Source of the DNA: Bacteroidales bacterium UBA6828
GTDB taxonomy: Bacteria; Bacteroidota; Bacteroidia; Bacteroidales; Paludibacteraceae
Direction of reading: 5' to 3'
DNA length: 59,471 bases
NCBI GenBank assembly: GCA_002452095.1
Contig: DKEG01000009.1
Span: 33,142 to 92,612 of the forward strand
Shown: positions 7,615 to 16,134 of the stretch, piece after piece
Layout: each line of letters starts with the position of its first letter
Numbering within the stretch: position 1 is the first letter of the stretch
The notes under the pieces: model-generated
What the model was told of the DNA's origin: nothing
Database searches by the model: none
What the model saw: the letters and a program-made list of their open reading frames with translations, nothing else
Program-made: the position numbers and the translations under genes

Positions 7615-8277
7615 TTACCAGTCAATAGGTTGTAAACCGTGTTGGGTGAGATAGGCATTCGCCTTTGAGAAATGTCCGCAGCCGTCAAAACCGCGATACA
7701 CCGACAGCGGCGACGGGTGTGAGGTCTCAAGTACCAGATGCCGCTTTCGGTCAATAAACTGCCCTTTGCGTTGGGCGTAACTGCCCCAGAGCATAAACAC
7801 AATATGTTCGCGCCGGTCGTTCAGTGCACGGATAGCCGCATCGGTCAGTTCCTCCCAACCTTTGTTCTGGTGGCTGCCGGGGTGGTGAGCCTCTACGGTC
7901 AGCGTGGCGTTTAGCAGCAGCACACCCTGCTCCGCCCAGCGCATCAGGTTACCCGAAGCGGGAAGGGGCTTCCCCAAGTCGCGGTGTATCTCTTTGTAGA
8001 TATTTACTAATGATGGCGGCACCTGTACTCCATCGTTCACCGAGAAGCATAGTCCGTGTGCTTGCCCCACATCGTGATAAGGGTCCTGACCGAGTATCAC
8101 CACTCGCACCTTGTCAAAAGGGCAAGCATTGAACGCATTAAAAATCAGACCTGCAGGCGGAAAGCACTGACGGGTCTGATAAGCGTGGCGCACAAACGCG
8201 GTCAGCAACTCGAAATACGGTTTGTCGAACTCCGGCTGCAATACCCTGCGCCAACTCTCTTCTATTTTTACTTGCAT
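7615..8277 (-). CDS. ung: Uracil-DNA glycosylase
   Basis: Family 1 UDG, which removes uracil from DNA in base excision repair. 220 residues when started at MQVKIEESW. The catalytic water-activating motif VVILGQDPYHDVGQAHGLCFS is complete, as are LLLNATLTVE and the C-terminal HPSPLSVYRGFDGCGHFSKAN (variant of the HPSPLS loop). The frame is open 20 codons upstream to another ATG, but that part is encoded by the GC-rich palindromic repeat at 8290-8321 and gives LWRGWGG, so the downstream ATG is the likely start. Confidence 0.96.
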   Translation of the reverse strand: MQVKIEESWRRVLQPEFDKPYFELLTAFVRHAYQTRQCFPPAGLIFNAFNACPFDKVRVVILGQDPYHDVGQAHGLCFSVNDGVQVPPSLVNIYKEIHRDLGKPLPASGNLMRWAEQGVLLLNATLTVEAHHPGSHQNKGWEELTDAAIRALNDRREHIVFMLWGSYAQRKGQFIDRKRHLVLETSHPSPLSVYRGFDGCGHFSKANAYLTQHGLQPIDW

Positions 8278-8289
8278 AACAAAAGAATT

Positions 8290-8400
8290 CCGACCTCCCC
8301 AACCCCTCCAAAGGAGGGGCTTCCGGAATAAAGTCATTAGAAATCTTGAAAACTACCCGCATCCGTTGAACCCCTCCTTTGGAGGGGTTTGGGAGGTTGA
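8290..8400. repeat. Inverted pair of GC-rich palindromic repeats between ung and queA
   Basis: Two unit-B copies (8290-8321 inverted, 8368-8400 direct), each with the core CCCCTCC-TTT-GGAGGGG or its complement, flank a spacer of about 46 bp. The pair has the same inward/outward arrangement as the unit A/B pairs in polA and hflX but is intergenic here. The spacer sequence is unrelated to the spacers of the other pairs. Confidence 0.88.
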
Positions 8401-8408
8401 GTATATTC

Positions 8409-9512
8409 TTAGTCCACAATCAGCATCGCATCGCCGTAGTCGCCGAAGCGGTAACCTTCCTTTACCGCCTCCTCGTAGGCGTTCATCACTTCCTCAAATC
8501 CGCCGAATGCAGCGACCATCATCAACTGGCTCGACTCCGGCATATAGAGATTGGTGAAGAAAGCATTTGCCACCGTGAAATGATACGGCGGATAGATAAA
8601 CTTGTTCGTCCAACCGTCATACACTTTCAGTTGTCCGTTGGTGCCTACTACGTGCTCCATAGCACGCATCACCTCTGTGCCGACGGCGCAGACACGCCTG
8701 TTGCCTGCGTGTGCCTTATCCACTGCGTCCACAAGCGGCTGTCCTATCATAATCTGCTCCGAGTCCATCTTGTTCTTGGTCAGATCCTCTACGTCAATAG
8801 GCTTAAAGTTACCCAACGACATATGAGAGGTTAGGAACGCCGACTCTATACCGCATATTTCCATACGTTTGAGCAGTTGCTTCGAGAAATGGAGACAGGC
8901 TGCCGGAGCCGCTACTGCACCTACTTTCTTGGCAAAGACCGACTGATAACGTTCTTCATCCATCTCTTCCACAGGCTGCCCGCGGAAAGCCGCATCATAC
9001 TTCGCCTGCGTTTCCTCGTCCATCGGACGGCGGATATACTTGGGGAGCGGCGGGGTACCCAATGCATAGAGATGCGGAATGAACTCGGTCTCATCGTAGT
9101 CGGTCAGAAAACGGAACGTACGCCCGCGAGAGGTGGTATTGTCAATCACCTCTGCCACAATCGAAGGGTCGTCATCGAAAGTGATTTTGTTGCCGATACG
9201 TATCTTGCGTGCAGGGTCAACCAACACGTCCCAATAACGGTTGGCGTGGTTGAGTTCACGCAATAGAAACACCTCAATCACGGCATTCGTCTTCTCCTTC
9301 TTGCCGTAGAGACGTGCGGGAAAAACCTTTGTATCGTTGAATACAAAGAGATCCCCTTCGTCAAAATATTGTGCCGTATCGCTTACGGACTTATGCTCGA
9401 TAGACCCGTCCTTGCGGTGTAGCACCAATAGGCGCGACTCGTCGCGGTAGGGAGCAGGGAACTGGGCAATCTGTTCTTCAGGCAGTTTGAAACGGAACTG
9501 ACTGAGTTTCAT
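8409..9512 (-). CDS. queA: S-adenosylmethionine:tRNA ribosyltransferase-isomerase
   Basis: QueA transfers the ribosyl part of AdoMet to 7-aminomethyl-deazaguanine in tRNA, giving epoxyqueuosine. 367 residues from MKLSQFRFKL. FELPEEQIAQ-like N-terminus (FKLPEEQIAQFP), FNDTKVFPARL, LTSHMSLGNFKPI and the YDGWTNKFIYPPY end are all family hallmarks. The usual AAPTAGLHF segment reads AAPAACLHF, a small departure at a conserved Gly. It is followed on the same strand by ung and preceded by truB, a common Bacteroidetes neighbourhood. Confidence 0.95.
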   Translation of the reverse strand: MKLSQFRFKLPEEQIAQFPAPYRDESRLLVLHRKDGSIEHKSVSDTAQYFDEGDLFVFNDTKVFPARLYGKKEKTNAVIEVFLLRELNHANRYWDVLVDPARKIRIGNKITFDDDPSIVAEVIDNTTSRGRTFRFLTDYDETEFIPHLYALGTPPLPKYIRRPMDEETQAKYDAAFRGQPVEEMDEERYQSVFAKKVGAVAAPAACLHFSKQLLKRMEICGIESAFLTSHMSLGNFKPIDVEDLTKNKMDSEQIMIGQPLVDAVDKAHAGNRRVCAVGTEVMRAMEHVVGTNGQLKVYDGWTNKFIYPPYHFTVANAFFTNLYMPESSQLMMVAAFGGFEEVMNAYEEAVKEGYRFGDYGDAMLIVD

Positions 9513-9540
9513 ATCATTCGTCTTATACATAGCAAAGTGG

Positions 9541-9665
9541 TGTTTAATTATGAATGAGGTATTATGAATGAAGAATTAATAATTATGAATTAAGAACCAT
9601 ATGCTTTGTATAGTCAAAAGTTACAATTCATAATTCATAATTATTCTTGATTCCTAATTCATAAT
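9541..9665. repeat. AT-rich micro-repeat region between truB and queA
   Basis: The spacer consists mainly of repeats of AATTCATA / TTATGAAT, in both orientations, and reaches the stop codon of truB. The palindromic halves could pair. Comparable AT-rich micro-repeats precede lemA and hpt and are read within the PAP2 gene. Confidence 0.6.
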
Positions 9666-10361
9666 TTCTAAAAAGTCATCAATCGTCATACAGTCTTCAA
9701 TACGTATACCGCCCACCCTTGTGCGGCGCAAGGCGGTGAGATAGGCTCCCGACCCGAGACGCTCTCCGATGTCGCGTGCCAATGCACGGATATACGTCCC
9801 TTTCGAGCAGACTACCCGTATGGTAAGCAGCATCGTTCCCGCATCGAAAGCAAGCACCTCTATCTCGTCAATAACAAGCAGTTTGGGCTTTAGTTCCACC
9901 GCCTCTCCCTTGCGTGCCATCTGATATGCCCGCTTGCCGTCCACCCACACGGCGGAGTACATAGGCGGCACTTGCCATTGTTCTCCTGTAAACTGCGGAA
10001 TTACCTCATCAATTAGCGCACGGGTGATATGGGCGGTGGGATAAGTCTTGTCCACAGGGTGCTCCATATCGAATGAAGGCGTGGTGGCTCCGAGTTGGAG
10101 TGTGGCAACATACTCCTTGTCATCGTACTGGAGTTGGTCAATCATCTTGGTCTTCCATCCCGTGCAGACCACTACCACACCTGTAGCAAGCGGGTCGAGT
10201 GTTCCGGAATGGCCTACTTTGAGTTTCTTTTCCCCTATCTTATGGCAAACGGTATACCGCACCTTCGCCACTAGGTCGAAACTGGTCCAATGCAGCGGTT
10301 TATCAAACGCCAGTATCTCTCCTCCAACAAAATCAATATGTTCTTTGTCAGCAAAGCCCAT
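9654..10361 (-). CDS. truB: tRNA pseudouridine(55) synthase
   Basis: TruB makes pseudouridine 55 in the T loop of tRNAs. From MGFADKEHIDF the protein has 235 residues, the compact bacteroidal form. Motifs: the N-terminal LAFDKPLHWTSFD, then KVGHSGTLDPLATGVVVV with the catalytic Asp, VPPMYSAVWVDGKRAYQMAR and GTYIRALARDIGERLG. The start at 10361 overlaps the end of uppP by 14 bp; the ORF is open further upstream, but that part lies entirely within uppP. It is the last gene of a uppP-truB pair. Confidence 0.95.
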   Translation of the reverse strand: MGFADKEHIDFVGGEILAFDKPLHWTSFDLVAKVRYTVCHKIGEKKLKVGHSGTLDPLATGVVVVCTGWKTKMIDQLQYDDKEYVATLQLGATTPSFDMEHPVDKTYPTAHITRALIDEVIPQFTGEQWQVPPMYSAVWVDGKRAYQMARKGEAVELKPKLLVIDEIEVLAFDAGTMLLTIRVVCSKGTYIRALARDIGERLGSGAYLTALRRTRVGGIRIEDCMTIDDFLEIMN

Positions 10362-11154
10362 AGACAATGGCGAAGATACCTGCGCAGAGACAATAGATAG
10401 CAAAATAAATGAGTTTCTGGCGGCGGACAATGTTAATCATAAAGCGGCACGCAAAGCAACCCGTCAGAAATGCTGCCACGAAGCCGACTGCGAGCGGCAG
10501 CCAACCGATAGTGGTGGTCATTTCGCCCCTGATGAGTTTCAGCAAGTCGAGAAACGCCTCGCCGAGAATCGGTATCAGCACCATCAGAAACGAGAATTGC
10601 GCTACCGACTCTTTCTTTACGCCACAGAGTAAACCGGTGGCAATCGTAGTGCCGCTGCGGCTCAAACCCGGCAGTACTGCCACGGCTTGTGCACAACCGA
10701 TGATAATCGCATCCCGATACGTAACCTCATGCCCTGTCTTATTCATACGCTTGGTAAGAAACTCACTCAACCACAGCAATATAGCCGTGATGAGCAGACA
10801 AATACCCACCAACAGAAGTCCGTTGCCGAAAAAAGCCTCCACTTGGTCTTTGAAGAACATGCCCACAATAAAAACCGGTATCATCGAGACCAGTATCTTT
10901 GCCACATAGTCTTTCTCCGCATTCCATTTCATAGTGGTGAATGTGCCACGGAAGAGTTTCGCCACCTCCTGCCACAGGATAACCAATGTGGAGAGTACCG
11001 TGGCGGTATGTACTACGATAGCAAATGTCAGGTTCTCTTCACTGGCTGTACCGAGCAGAGCCTGACCTATCTCAAGGTGTCCCGACGAGGATACGGGCAG
11101 AAACTCGGTAAGCCCTTGGACAATACCGAGTATAAGGGCTTCCCACCAACTCAT
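10348..11154 (-). CDS. uppP: Undecaprenyl-diphosphatase (BacA/UppP)
   Basis: A polytopic membrane phosphatase that recycles undecaprenyl pyrophosphate for peptidoglycan and O-antigen synthesis. 268 residues, full length. The two signature regions are present: VQGLTEFLPVSSSGHLEIG near the N-terminus and LPGLSRSGTTIATGL in the second half. It starts inside the stop of the DUF3098 gene (ATGA overlap) and overlaps truB downstream, so the three are translationally coupled. Confidence 0.96.
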   Translation of the reverse strand: MSWWEALILGIVQGLTEFLPVSSSGHLEIGQALLGTASEENLTFAIVVHTATVLSTLVILWQEVAKLFRGTFTTMKWNAEKDYVAKILVSMIPVFIVGMFFKDQVEAFFGNGLLLVGICLLITAILLWLSEFLTKRMNKTGHEVTYRDAIIIGCAQAVAVLPGLSRSGTTIATGLLCGVKKESVAQFSFLMVLIPILGEAFLDLLKLIRGEMTTTIGWLPLAVGFVAAFLTGCFACRFMINIVRRQKLIYFAIYCLCAGIFAIVYGLC

Positions 11155-11366
11155 TTCGCCTTACCTTTCCACAAAATAGAGAATATCATACTTACGAACC
11201 CGAAGAGCGAGATCATCGGTCCTACCGTAATACGGCGCACGGAGAATATGTCTGGGTTGTAGGTCTCGCCGCTCGGTGCTCCTACCATCAATGCAAAGCC
11301 AATGATGATAATCACAAACGATACTGCAATGAGTATGATGTTGAGTTTTGGAAGGTTCTGTTTCAT
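11151..11366 (-). CDS. DUF3098 small membrane protein
   Basis: 71 residues with two membrane helices (about 8-28 and 46-66) and a short loop containing the conserved YNPDIFS and RRITVGP. DUF3098 proteins are a Bacteroidetes-specific family of unknown function, regularly located between ftsX and uppP, as here. It overlaps uppP by 4 bp. Confidence 0.85.
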   Translation of the reverse strand: MKQNLPKLNIILIAVSFVIIIIGFALMVGAPSGETYNPDIFSVRRITVGPMISLFGFVSMIFSILWKGKAK

Positions 11367-11379
11367 ATATTTGGTTTGT

Positions 11380-12243
11380 TTAGATTTCGTACATAGTGTC
11401 TGCGCTCATTCGTACATAGCGGCTTGTGGCAACGAGAGACGAGATGAGTGTGATAAGTACGCCAGAGAGCAGGATAACGCCTGCTACGAAAGCGATATTT
11501 TGCCACGTAAGTGCAAAAAGCAGAATGCCCATACGGACGTTCACATAATAGACCACGCCTGCCACCACAGCCATAGCAATCAACGATGAGAGCGTGCCGA
11601 TTAGCAGATAGCGCCATACAAATGGCGACTTGATTGCCCACGGCGTAGCACCCACGAGAGTCATCGTATTGATAAGAAAACGCTTGGAATAGATTTGCAG
11701 ACGGATAGTGTTGGTAATGAGTACAACAGCAATAATAAGCAATGCCAACGCCACTACCAGCAATGCAATAGATGCGCGTGAGACATTGCTATTCATCAGT
11801 TTGGCAAGGTCGCGCTGGTAGATGACCTGAGCAATGTATGGAAGTGCCGTTAGACGAGTCGCCAATACCGCCATACTGTCTGGATGGGCATACTCGGCAG
11901 ACGGATGTATCTCGTATGAGGCTGCAAGGGGGTTATATCCTAAGAAAGCAACAGGGTCTTCTCCCAATGACGCAATATGCTCTTGCAACGCCTCTTCGGA
12001 AGAAATGTAACGATAGTCGCTGCAATAGTCGGCAGCCGAGAGCATTGCCTCAAAACGTGCACAAGAAGCAGAGTCAGCAGCCTCAGTCAGCACCGCCGTG
12101 AGCGACATATTCTCTTTCATTCGGTGCATAAGCGTACCCGCAGATAGTAGTAGCACGCACTCCATACCTACTAAACACAGCACAAGGGCAACACTGACAG
12201 CAGCCGTAATATACATATTCCAAAGACGATGGGAACGAGACAT
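11380..12243 (-). CDS. ftsX: FtsX-like cell division permease
   Basis: 287 residues with four membrane helices: one near the N-terminus (about 10-35) and three in the C-terminal half. An extracytoplasmic domain of about 130 residues lies between them. With FtsE, FtsX links septal ring assembly to peptidoglycan hydrolases. The family feature LMNSNVSRASIALLVVALAL before TM2 and TLVGATPWAIKSPF between TM2 and TM3 are recognisable. No ftsE is adjacent, as is usual in Bacteroidetes. It is the head of the ftsX-DUF3098-uppP-truB cluster. Confidence 0.9.
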   Translation of the reverse strand: MSRSHRLWNMYITAAVSVALVLCLVGMECVLLLSAGTLMHRMKENMSLTAVLTEAADSASCARFEAMLSAADYCSDYRYISSEEALQEHIASLGEDPVAFLGYNPLAASYEIHPSAEYAHPDSMAVLATRLTALPYIAQVIYQRDLAKLMNSNVSRASIALLVVALALLIIAVVLITNTIRLQIYSKRFLINTMTLVGATPWAIKSPFVWRYLLIGTLSSLIAMAVVAGVVYYVNVRMGILLFALTWQNIAFVAGVILLSGVLITLISSLVATSRYVRMSADTMYEI

Positions 12244-12300
12244 TTCAATTTACAATTAGCAATGTACGATTAACATTAATAATTTTAATATGCCAGCAAA

Positions 12301-12400
12301 GAGAAAGAGATTGTTCTGTTATTGTTTATTCTTCTTTTTTTTCTTTTTCTCTTCTCTTTATTTCCTCTCTCTATTCATCTATTACTTCCTATGGTCTACT
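12301..12400. repeat. Polypyrimidine tract between gldN and ftsX
   Basis: About 100 bp that are almost purely C/T on the plus strand (purines on the minus, transcribed strand), including TTCTTTTTTTTC-like runs. Together with the terminator at 12412-12441 it fills the 200-bp gap between gldN and ftsX. No gene is apparent. Confidence 0.6.
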
Positions 12401-12411
12401 ACTATAAGCAA

Positions 12412-12441
12412 ATAAGGGCAGGTGTTTGCACCTGCCCTTAT
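12412..12441 (-). terminator. Terminator of the porP-gldKLMN operon
   Basis: A perfect 13-bp stem (ATAAGGGCAGGTG and its complement) with a 4-nt loop, starting 5 bp after the gldN stop codon. The T run that follows on the minus strand is weak. Confidence 0.75.
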
Positions 12442-12446
12442 CTAAA

Positions 12447-13388
12447 TTAGTACTCCCAAAGGTCTTGTTCGAAATCGAGCAGTTCTTTTTCGATTCGTTG
12501 TTGTTCTTTCTTCACTTCCGCCTCTGTCTTCGCATAGTCGGGAATGAAGCGGTTGTACATATTACCTTCGCCCACAATATAAGAGGTATAGAGGTGTTTC
12601 TGAAAGAAATCGTCGAAGGTAACACGGCGAGTCTCGTTCTGCGACGGAATGACATATTGCATAGCCATATATGGGCGCAGTTCATCAAACGGAATCCAGA
12701 ACATAATCGACTCGCGCAAAGCCGCCATCACATCAGATCCGTCTTTGGTAGAGATCTTATCCGAGTTGAGAGGAGCGATACCGATGATTTTCGAGTGGAG
12801 ACGTGAAGTGTGCTTGTCGAAGAATACTACCTCTTGGATCAGATACTTCAATTGGTTCTTCACCACAGACTCAAATGGATAGAAGTGGAACGACAATTTA
12901 TCGCTGATACTGTCGTAGTGTACCAGCATAGCGTCCGACACGGCAATGTCGTAGTGGGTAGGATCGTCTGAATAGTCGGCAGTGGGGTCATCTACAAGAA
13001 ACATTGTAGGGATGAGTGCTTTCTCCATTGGAGCACCAAAAGTCGGCTTGATGGTCTCTGCATCTTTTTCATAGATAGGCATACCATCAATGATTGCATC
13101 CGTGATCACTTGGAACAGGTTACGATAGTCAGGATCGTCCGACTTGGTCGGGAAATAGAGTTGATAGTTCTGCTTGTAACGCATATCAATAATACGATAC
13201 ACATATCGCGCCCATATCACATCATCAATGCGGTGGAACACCTTCACGATTGTATCGTGCGAAGCCGAGTATTCTTCGGTTTGGATCTTGGCGGAACCGA
13301 GATTGTCGAAGAACGAGATGACTTGATGCTGCGCATTAGCGACAGTAACGCCAAGCAGGAAGCAGGCTATGATACAAAGTTTCTTCAT
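12447..13388 (-). CDS. gldN: T9SS periplasmic ring protein GldN/PorN
   Basis: 313 residues with a signal peptide (MKKLCIIACFLLGVTVANA). GldN/PorN binds the lipoprotein GldK/PorK to form the large periplasmic rings of the type IX secretion system. Family hallmarks: DDVIWARYVYRIIDMR, LFQVITDAIIDG and the C-terminal YTSYIVGEGNMYNRFI. The C-terminus is a charged helix. It is the last gene of the porP-gldK-gldL-gldM-gldN operon and is followed by a strong hairpin. Confidence 0.93.
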   Translation of the reverse strand: MKKLCIIACFLLGVTVANAQHQVISFFDNLGSAKIQTEEYSASHDTIVKVFHRIDDVIWARYVYRIIDMRYKQNYQLYFPTKSDDPDYRNLFQVITDAIIDGMPIYEKDAETIKPTFGAPMEKALIPTMFLVDDPTADYSDDPTHYDIAVSDAMLVHYDSISDKLSFHFYPFESVVKNQLKYLIQEVVFFDKHTSRLHSKIIGIAPLNSDKISTKDGSDVMAALRESIMFWIPFDELRPYMAMQYVIPSQNETRRVTFDDFFQKHLYTSYIVGEGNMYNRFIPDYAKTEAEVKKEQQRIEKELLDFEQDLWEY

Positions 13389-13464
13389 TATATTGTTCTT
13401 TTTAGGAGTATTTTTCTATACCCATCAGGTTCACCTGTTACGGTTTACCGGTTGTTTGGTTTAA

Positions 13465-15033
13465 TTAGTTCAAAGAGAGAGGAATAGGACTCAAGCGAGT
13501 GTCTCTTCCGTCAGGACCTTTGGCACGAATATCTGTGATGACTACAATAGCCCCTTTCTTGAGTTTGCCGAGACGGGTCAGTTGGTCTTTGGTAAAGCGA
13601 TCGCCCTTTGCCTCTGTGATGACACCGTTGATATTAACTTTGAAAGAAGTAATCTTAAACGGCAGGTCAAGCAGACCATCGGGACCATAACTTGCGATAA
13701 CGGTAGCATTCGGATTGAGCAATGCACCACGGGCGATATTGCCATCCTGATATTCCGTCTCACCGCTCTTGAAATACGCACCCGGTTTCGGAAGGGCTTT
13801 CACACGATACTCACGTGACCCCATCGGCTGCATTCTGCCTTCCAATTCGGCAGAAACGGTAATGGTTACTTTCTTGGAAGCATCCCCAGGCTTGATAATC
13901 CATAATCCGCCATTGCGTGAAACGGAGGCACCTGCCACATCAACCTTGACTTTCTCGTTGCTGACACCCGGTACCGAGATTGAGAACTGGTTGTTGTAGC
14001 CGCGATACATAATATTAAGGTCGTTGTTGGAGATGGTAACACTCGGTTCGCCCACCGTATATTCGCTCTCGAAAGGCAGATATTCCATCTCGCCCGAGGC
14101 GGGGTTCAAATAGGCAATCTGCCCCTTGAACTTACGCAGTCCGACCGAGTTGGCCACTACCTCGTAGAGTCCCTGGTCATTAATACGCTGTCCCTCCACA
14201 TAATATTCGGGGCGTTGGGTAGAATCGACGGCAGCCAGAATAATCTGCGCCGAATACTTACCGCCACGAATTACATAGTCGGACTTCGGAATAATGTAAG
14301 CATTCAGTTTGTTTACACGCAAGTCGCCTGCATCGGTACGATCCATAAGATACTGAATCATCTCGCTCTCGGTGGTGCGTACATCATTCTGCATCTTGGT
14401 CAGAATGGTGATACTTGCCCCGACAGGCATACCTTCGAAGATAGCCACTTCCCAATCGCAGGAGTCTTTCTCGTGTGCATTCCAACCTTTGTCGGTGGCA
14501 AAGACACGGGTAAACTCATTGCGCAGTTCGGCATCGTTCTCAGCCAAACCAATGATATAGTCGCGATACATAGCCACCATCTCTTTGAGGATAGTACCAT
14601 TGCCTTGTACAATAGCGTATTGTGCGGTTACGTCCAAGTTGGAGTTGCCCTCGATGTTACGTGCACCGTCGCCTGTGAGTTGCACGCGTTCCGCCACTTT
14701 TTTCTGCCCGTCGGCAAGGATGGCGATCTGCGTCTTAAAATCCTGAATATAATTATAGAGACTATCGGCACGACGTTTCATTTCTAGGGCATCGTCATAC
14801 CACTCTTGCATCTTCTCGGGGTTTTGGTCGGTAGCCTCTTTGAAATCGCGATAGAGTTTCTCATTGCGGGTTACCGAAGCCTCCATAGAGGAATGCAGGC
14901 TATCATCCACCAGCGTAAAGCCGTTCAGGATGTCTGTACTTACGTTCAACGCCAACATAGCGGTGAGCACCAAGTACATCATACCAATCATTTTTTGTCT
15001 CGGGGTTTCCGGACAGTTTTTTGCTCCACCCAT
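13465..15033 (-). CDS. gldM: T9SS motor component GldM/PorM
   Basis: 522 residues. GldM has one N-terminal membrane helix (PRQKMIGMMYLVLTAMLALNVS) and a long periplasmic domain. With GldL it forms the proton-driven motor of the type IX system. Residues about 30-200 form the helical D1 region, followed by beta domains ending with RAKGPDGRDTRLSPI. The length is typical (about 515). It is separated from gldL by 41 bp of AT-rich micro-repeats (AATTAACAATTAAAAATTA-like). Confidence 0.95.
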   Translation of the reverse strand: MGGAKNCPETPRQKMIGMMYLVLTAMLALNVSTDILNGFTLVDDSLHSSMEASVTRNEKLYRDFKEATDQNPEKMQEWYDDALEMKRRADSLYNYIQDFKTQIAILADGQKKVAERVQLTGDGARNIEGNSNLDVTAQYAIVQGNGTILKEMVAMYRDYIIGLAENDAELRNEFTRVFATDKGWNAHEKDSCDWEVAIFEGMPVGASITILTKMQNDVRTTESEMIQYLMDRTDAGDLRVNKLNAYIIPKSDYVIRGGKYSAQIILAAVDSTQRPEYYVEGQRINDQGLYEVVANSVGLRKFKGQIAYLNPASGEMEYLPFESEYTVGEPSVTISNNDLNIMYRGYNNQFSISVPGVSNEKVKVDVAGASVSRNGGLWIIKPGDASKKVTITVSAELEGRMQPMGSREYRVKALPKPGAYFKSGETEYQDGNIARGALLNPNATVIASYGPDGLLDLPFKITSFKVNINGVITEAKGDRFTKDQLTRLGKLKKGAIVVITDIRAKGPDGRDTRLSPIPLSLN

Positions 15034-15074
15034 ACGTCAATTAACAATTAAAAATTAACAATTAACATATAGGT

Positions 15075-16067
15075 TTATGCCAAGGCATTGAGCATATTGC
15101 CGTAGATATTGTTGAGGTCTGCCACTTGTTTTGCCAATTTAGCCGATGCAGCGGCATACGCCTCGTGGTTCTTTTGTGCCTCCAAAGCAGCCGCATGAAT
15201 AGACTCTACGTTAGCGGAAACGGCATCCAACGATGCTTTCTGTGCTTTGTAAGCATCCACCTGTGCTTGGAGAGTATTGAGTTGGAGTTCGTAGATAGAG
15301 TTGAGTGCACTAACTTTGGCGGAAACCTGTTCTACGGATTGTTGGTAGCCCTTGGTGCCATCCACTGCTTTTTGCATCTCAGTACGAACCGCATCATAAG
15401 CGGTGTCCAGACCATCAGTGCTCTTGTTGAGTTTGTCGGAAGCGGCAGCAAAAGAGTTGCCGAGGGCGGCGGAAGCGTTGACCAATGCACCTTGTGCGGA
15501 AGCGAATTTGTCTGCTGCTTCGCCGGCAGCTGCCAACTTACCCTCAAGGTTAGAGGTGGAAGTAGCCACTTTGCCGAGTTCGGAGAGTTGTGCTGCAGTT
15601 TTTGCCAAGTCGGTGATACCGTCTTTGAGGGCAGCCATCTCGCCTTCGTTCAACGATGGAACAGCAGAACGCGGTGAAGCCACGGGGGCACCGGAAGCCA
15701 CAGGAGCAGTGCCGTCAGCGACACCTGCACCGAGCAGTGTAGGACGAGCCTGGTGAGATTTCTCTTCGAGCAGTTCGGGTTTTGCACCAAACTCCAACAG
15801 TTGCGGGAATACGTTCTCCCAGTGGAACTCGGGGTGCGGTTTATCCAATGTACCGATAAGGAATAAGAATGACTCGGTAAACATACCTATCATAAGCACC
15901 GTACTTGCGCCCGGCCAGTGTAATATCTTGAACAATGCACCGATAATAACCACGGATGCACCGACCGAATACACAATGTTTACTACGTTTTTGCCTTTGT
16001 AGGACTCGTACCAGTGCATAAACTTTGCCCATGGTCCTTTTTTACCTACCTTTTCTTCTGTTGCCAT
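15075..16067 (-). CDS. gldL: T9SS motor component GldL/PorL
   Basis: 330 residues, with two adjacent N-terminal helices: about 27-48 (VNIVYSVGASVVIIGALFK) and 53-73 (ASTVLMIGMFTESFLFLIG). Lys47, His50 and Glu65 match the helix residues shown in the family to be needed for proton-driven motion. After residue 90 comes a long Ala-rich region predicted to be coiled coil; it is longer than in Flavobacterium GldL (about 215 residues). It acts as the inner-membrane stator around GldM. Confidence 0.94.
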   Translation of the reverse strand: MATEEKVGKKGPWAKFMHWYESYKGKNVVNIVYSVGASVVIIGALFKILHWPGASTVLMIGMFTESFLFLIGTLDKPHPEFHWENVFPQLLEFGAKPELLEEKSHQARPTLLGAGVADGTAPVASGAPVASPRSAVPSLNEGEMAALKDGITDLAKTAAQLSELGKVATSTSNLEGKLAAAGEAADKFASAQGALVNASAALGNSFAAASDKLNKSTDGLDTAYDAVRTEMQKAVDGTKGYQQSVEQVSAKVSALNSIYELQLNTLQAQVDAYKAQKASLDAVSANVESIHAAALEAQKNHEAYAAASAKLAKQVADLNNIYGNMLNALA

Positions 16068-16134
16068 AAAATGTTAGTTTTTTTAGTTAGTTTTTTGGTA
16101 TTATACAATCTTTTTTGTCAAGAATTAGTTATTA

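Noticed and set aside
8277..8337. Longer Ung with an N-terminal WRGWGG segment
   Set aside because: The extra codons are the GC-rich repeat; the family N-terminus begins at MQVKIEESW.
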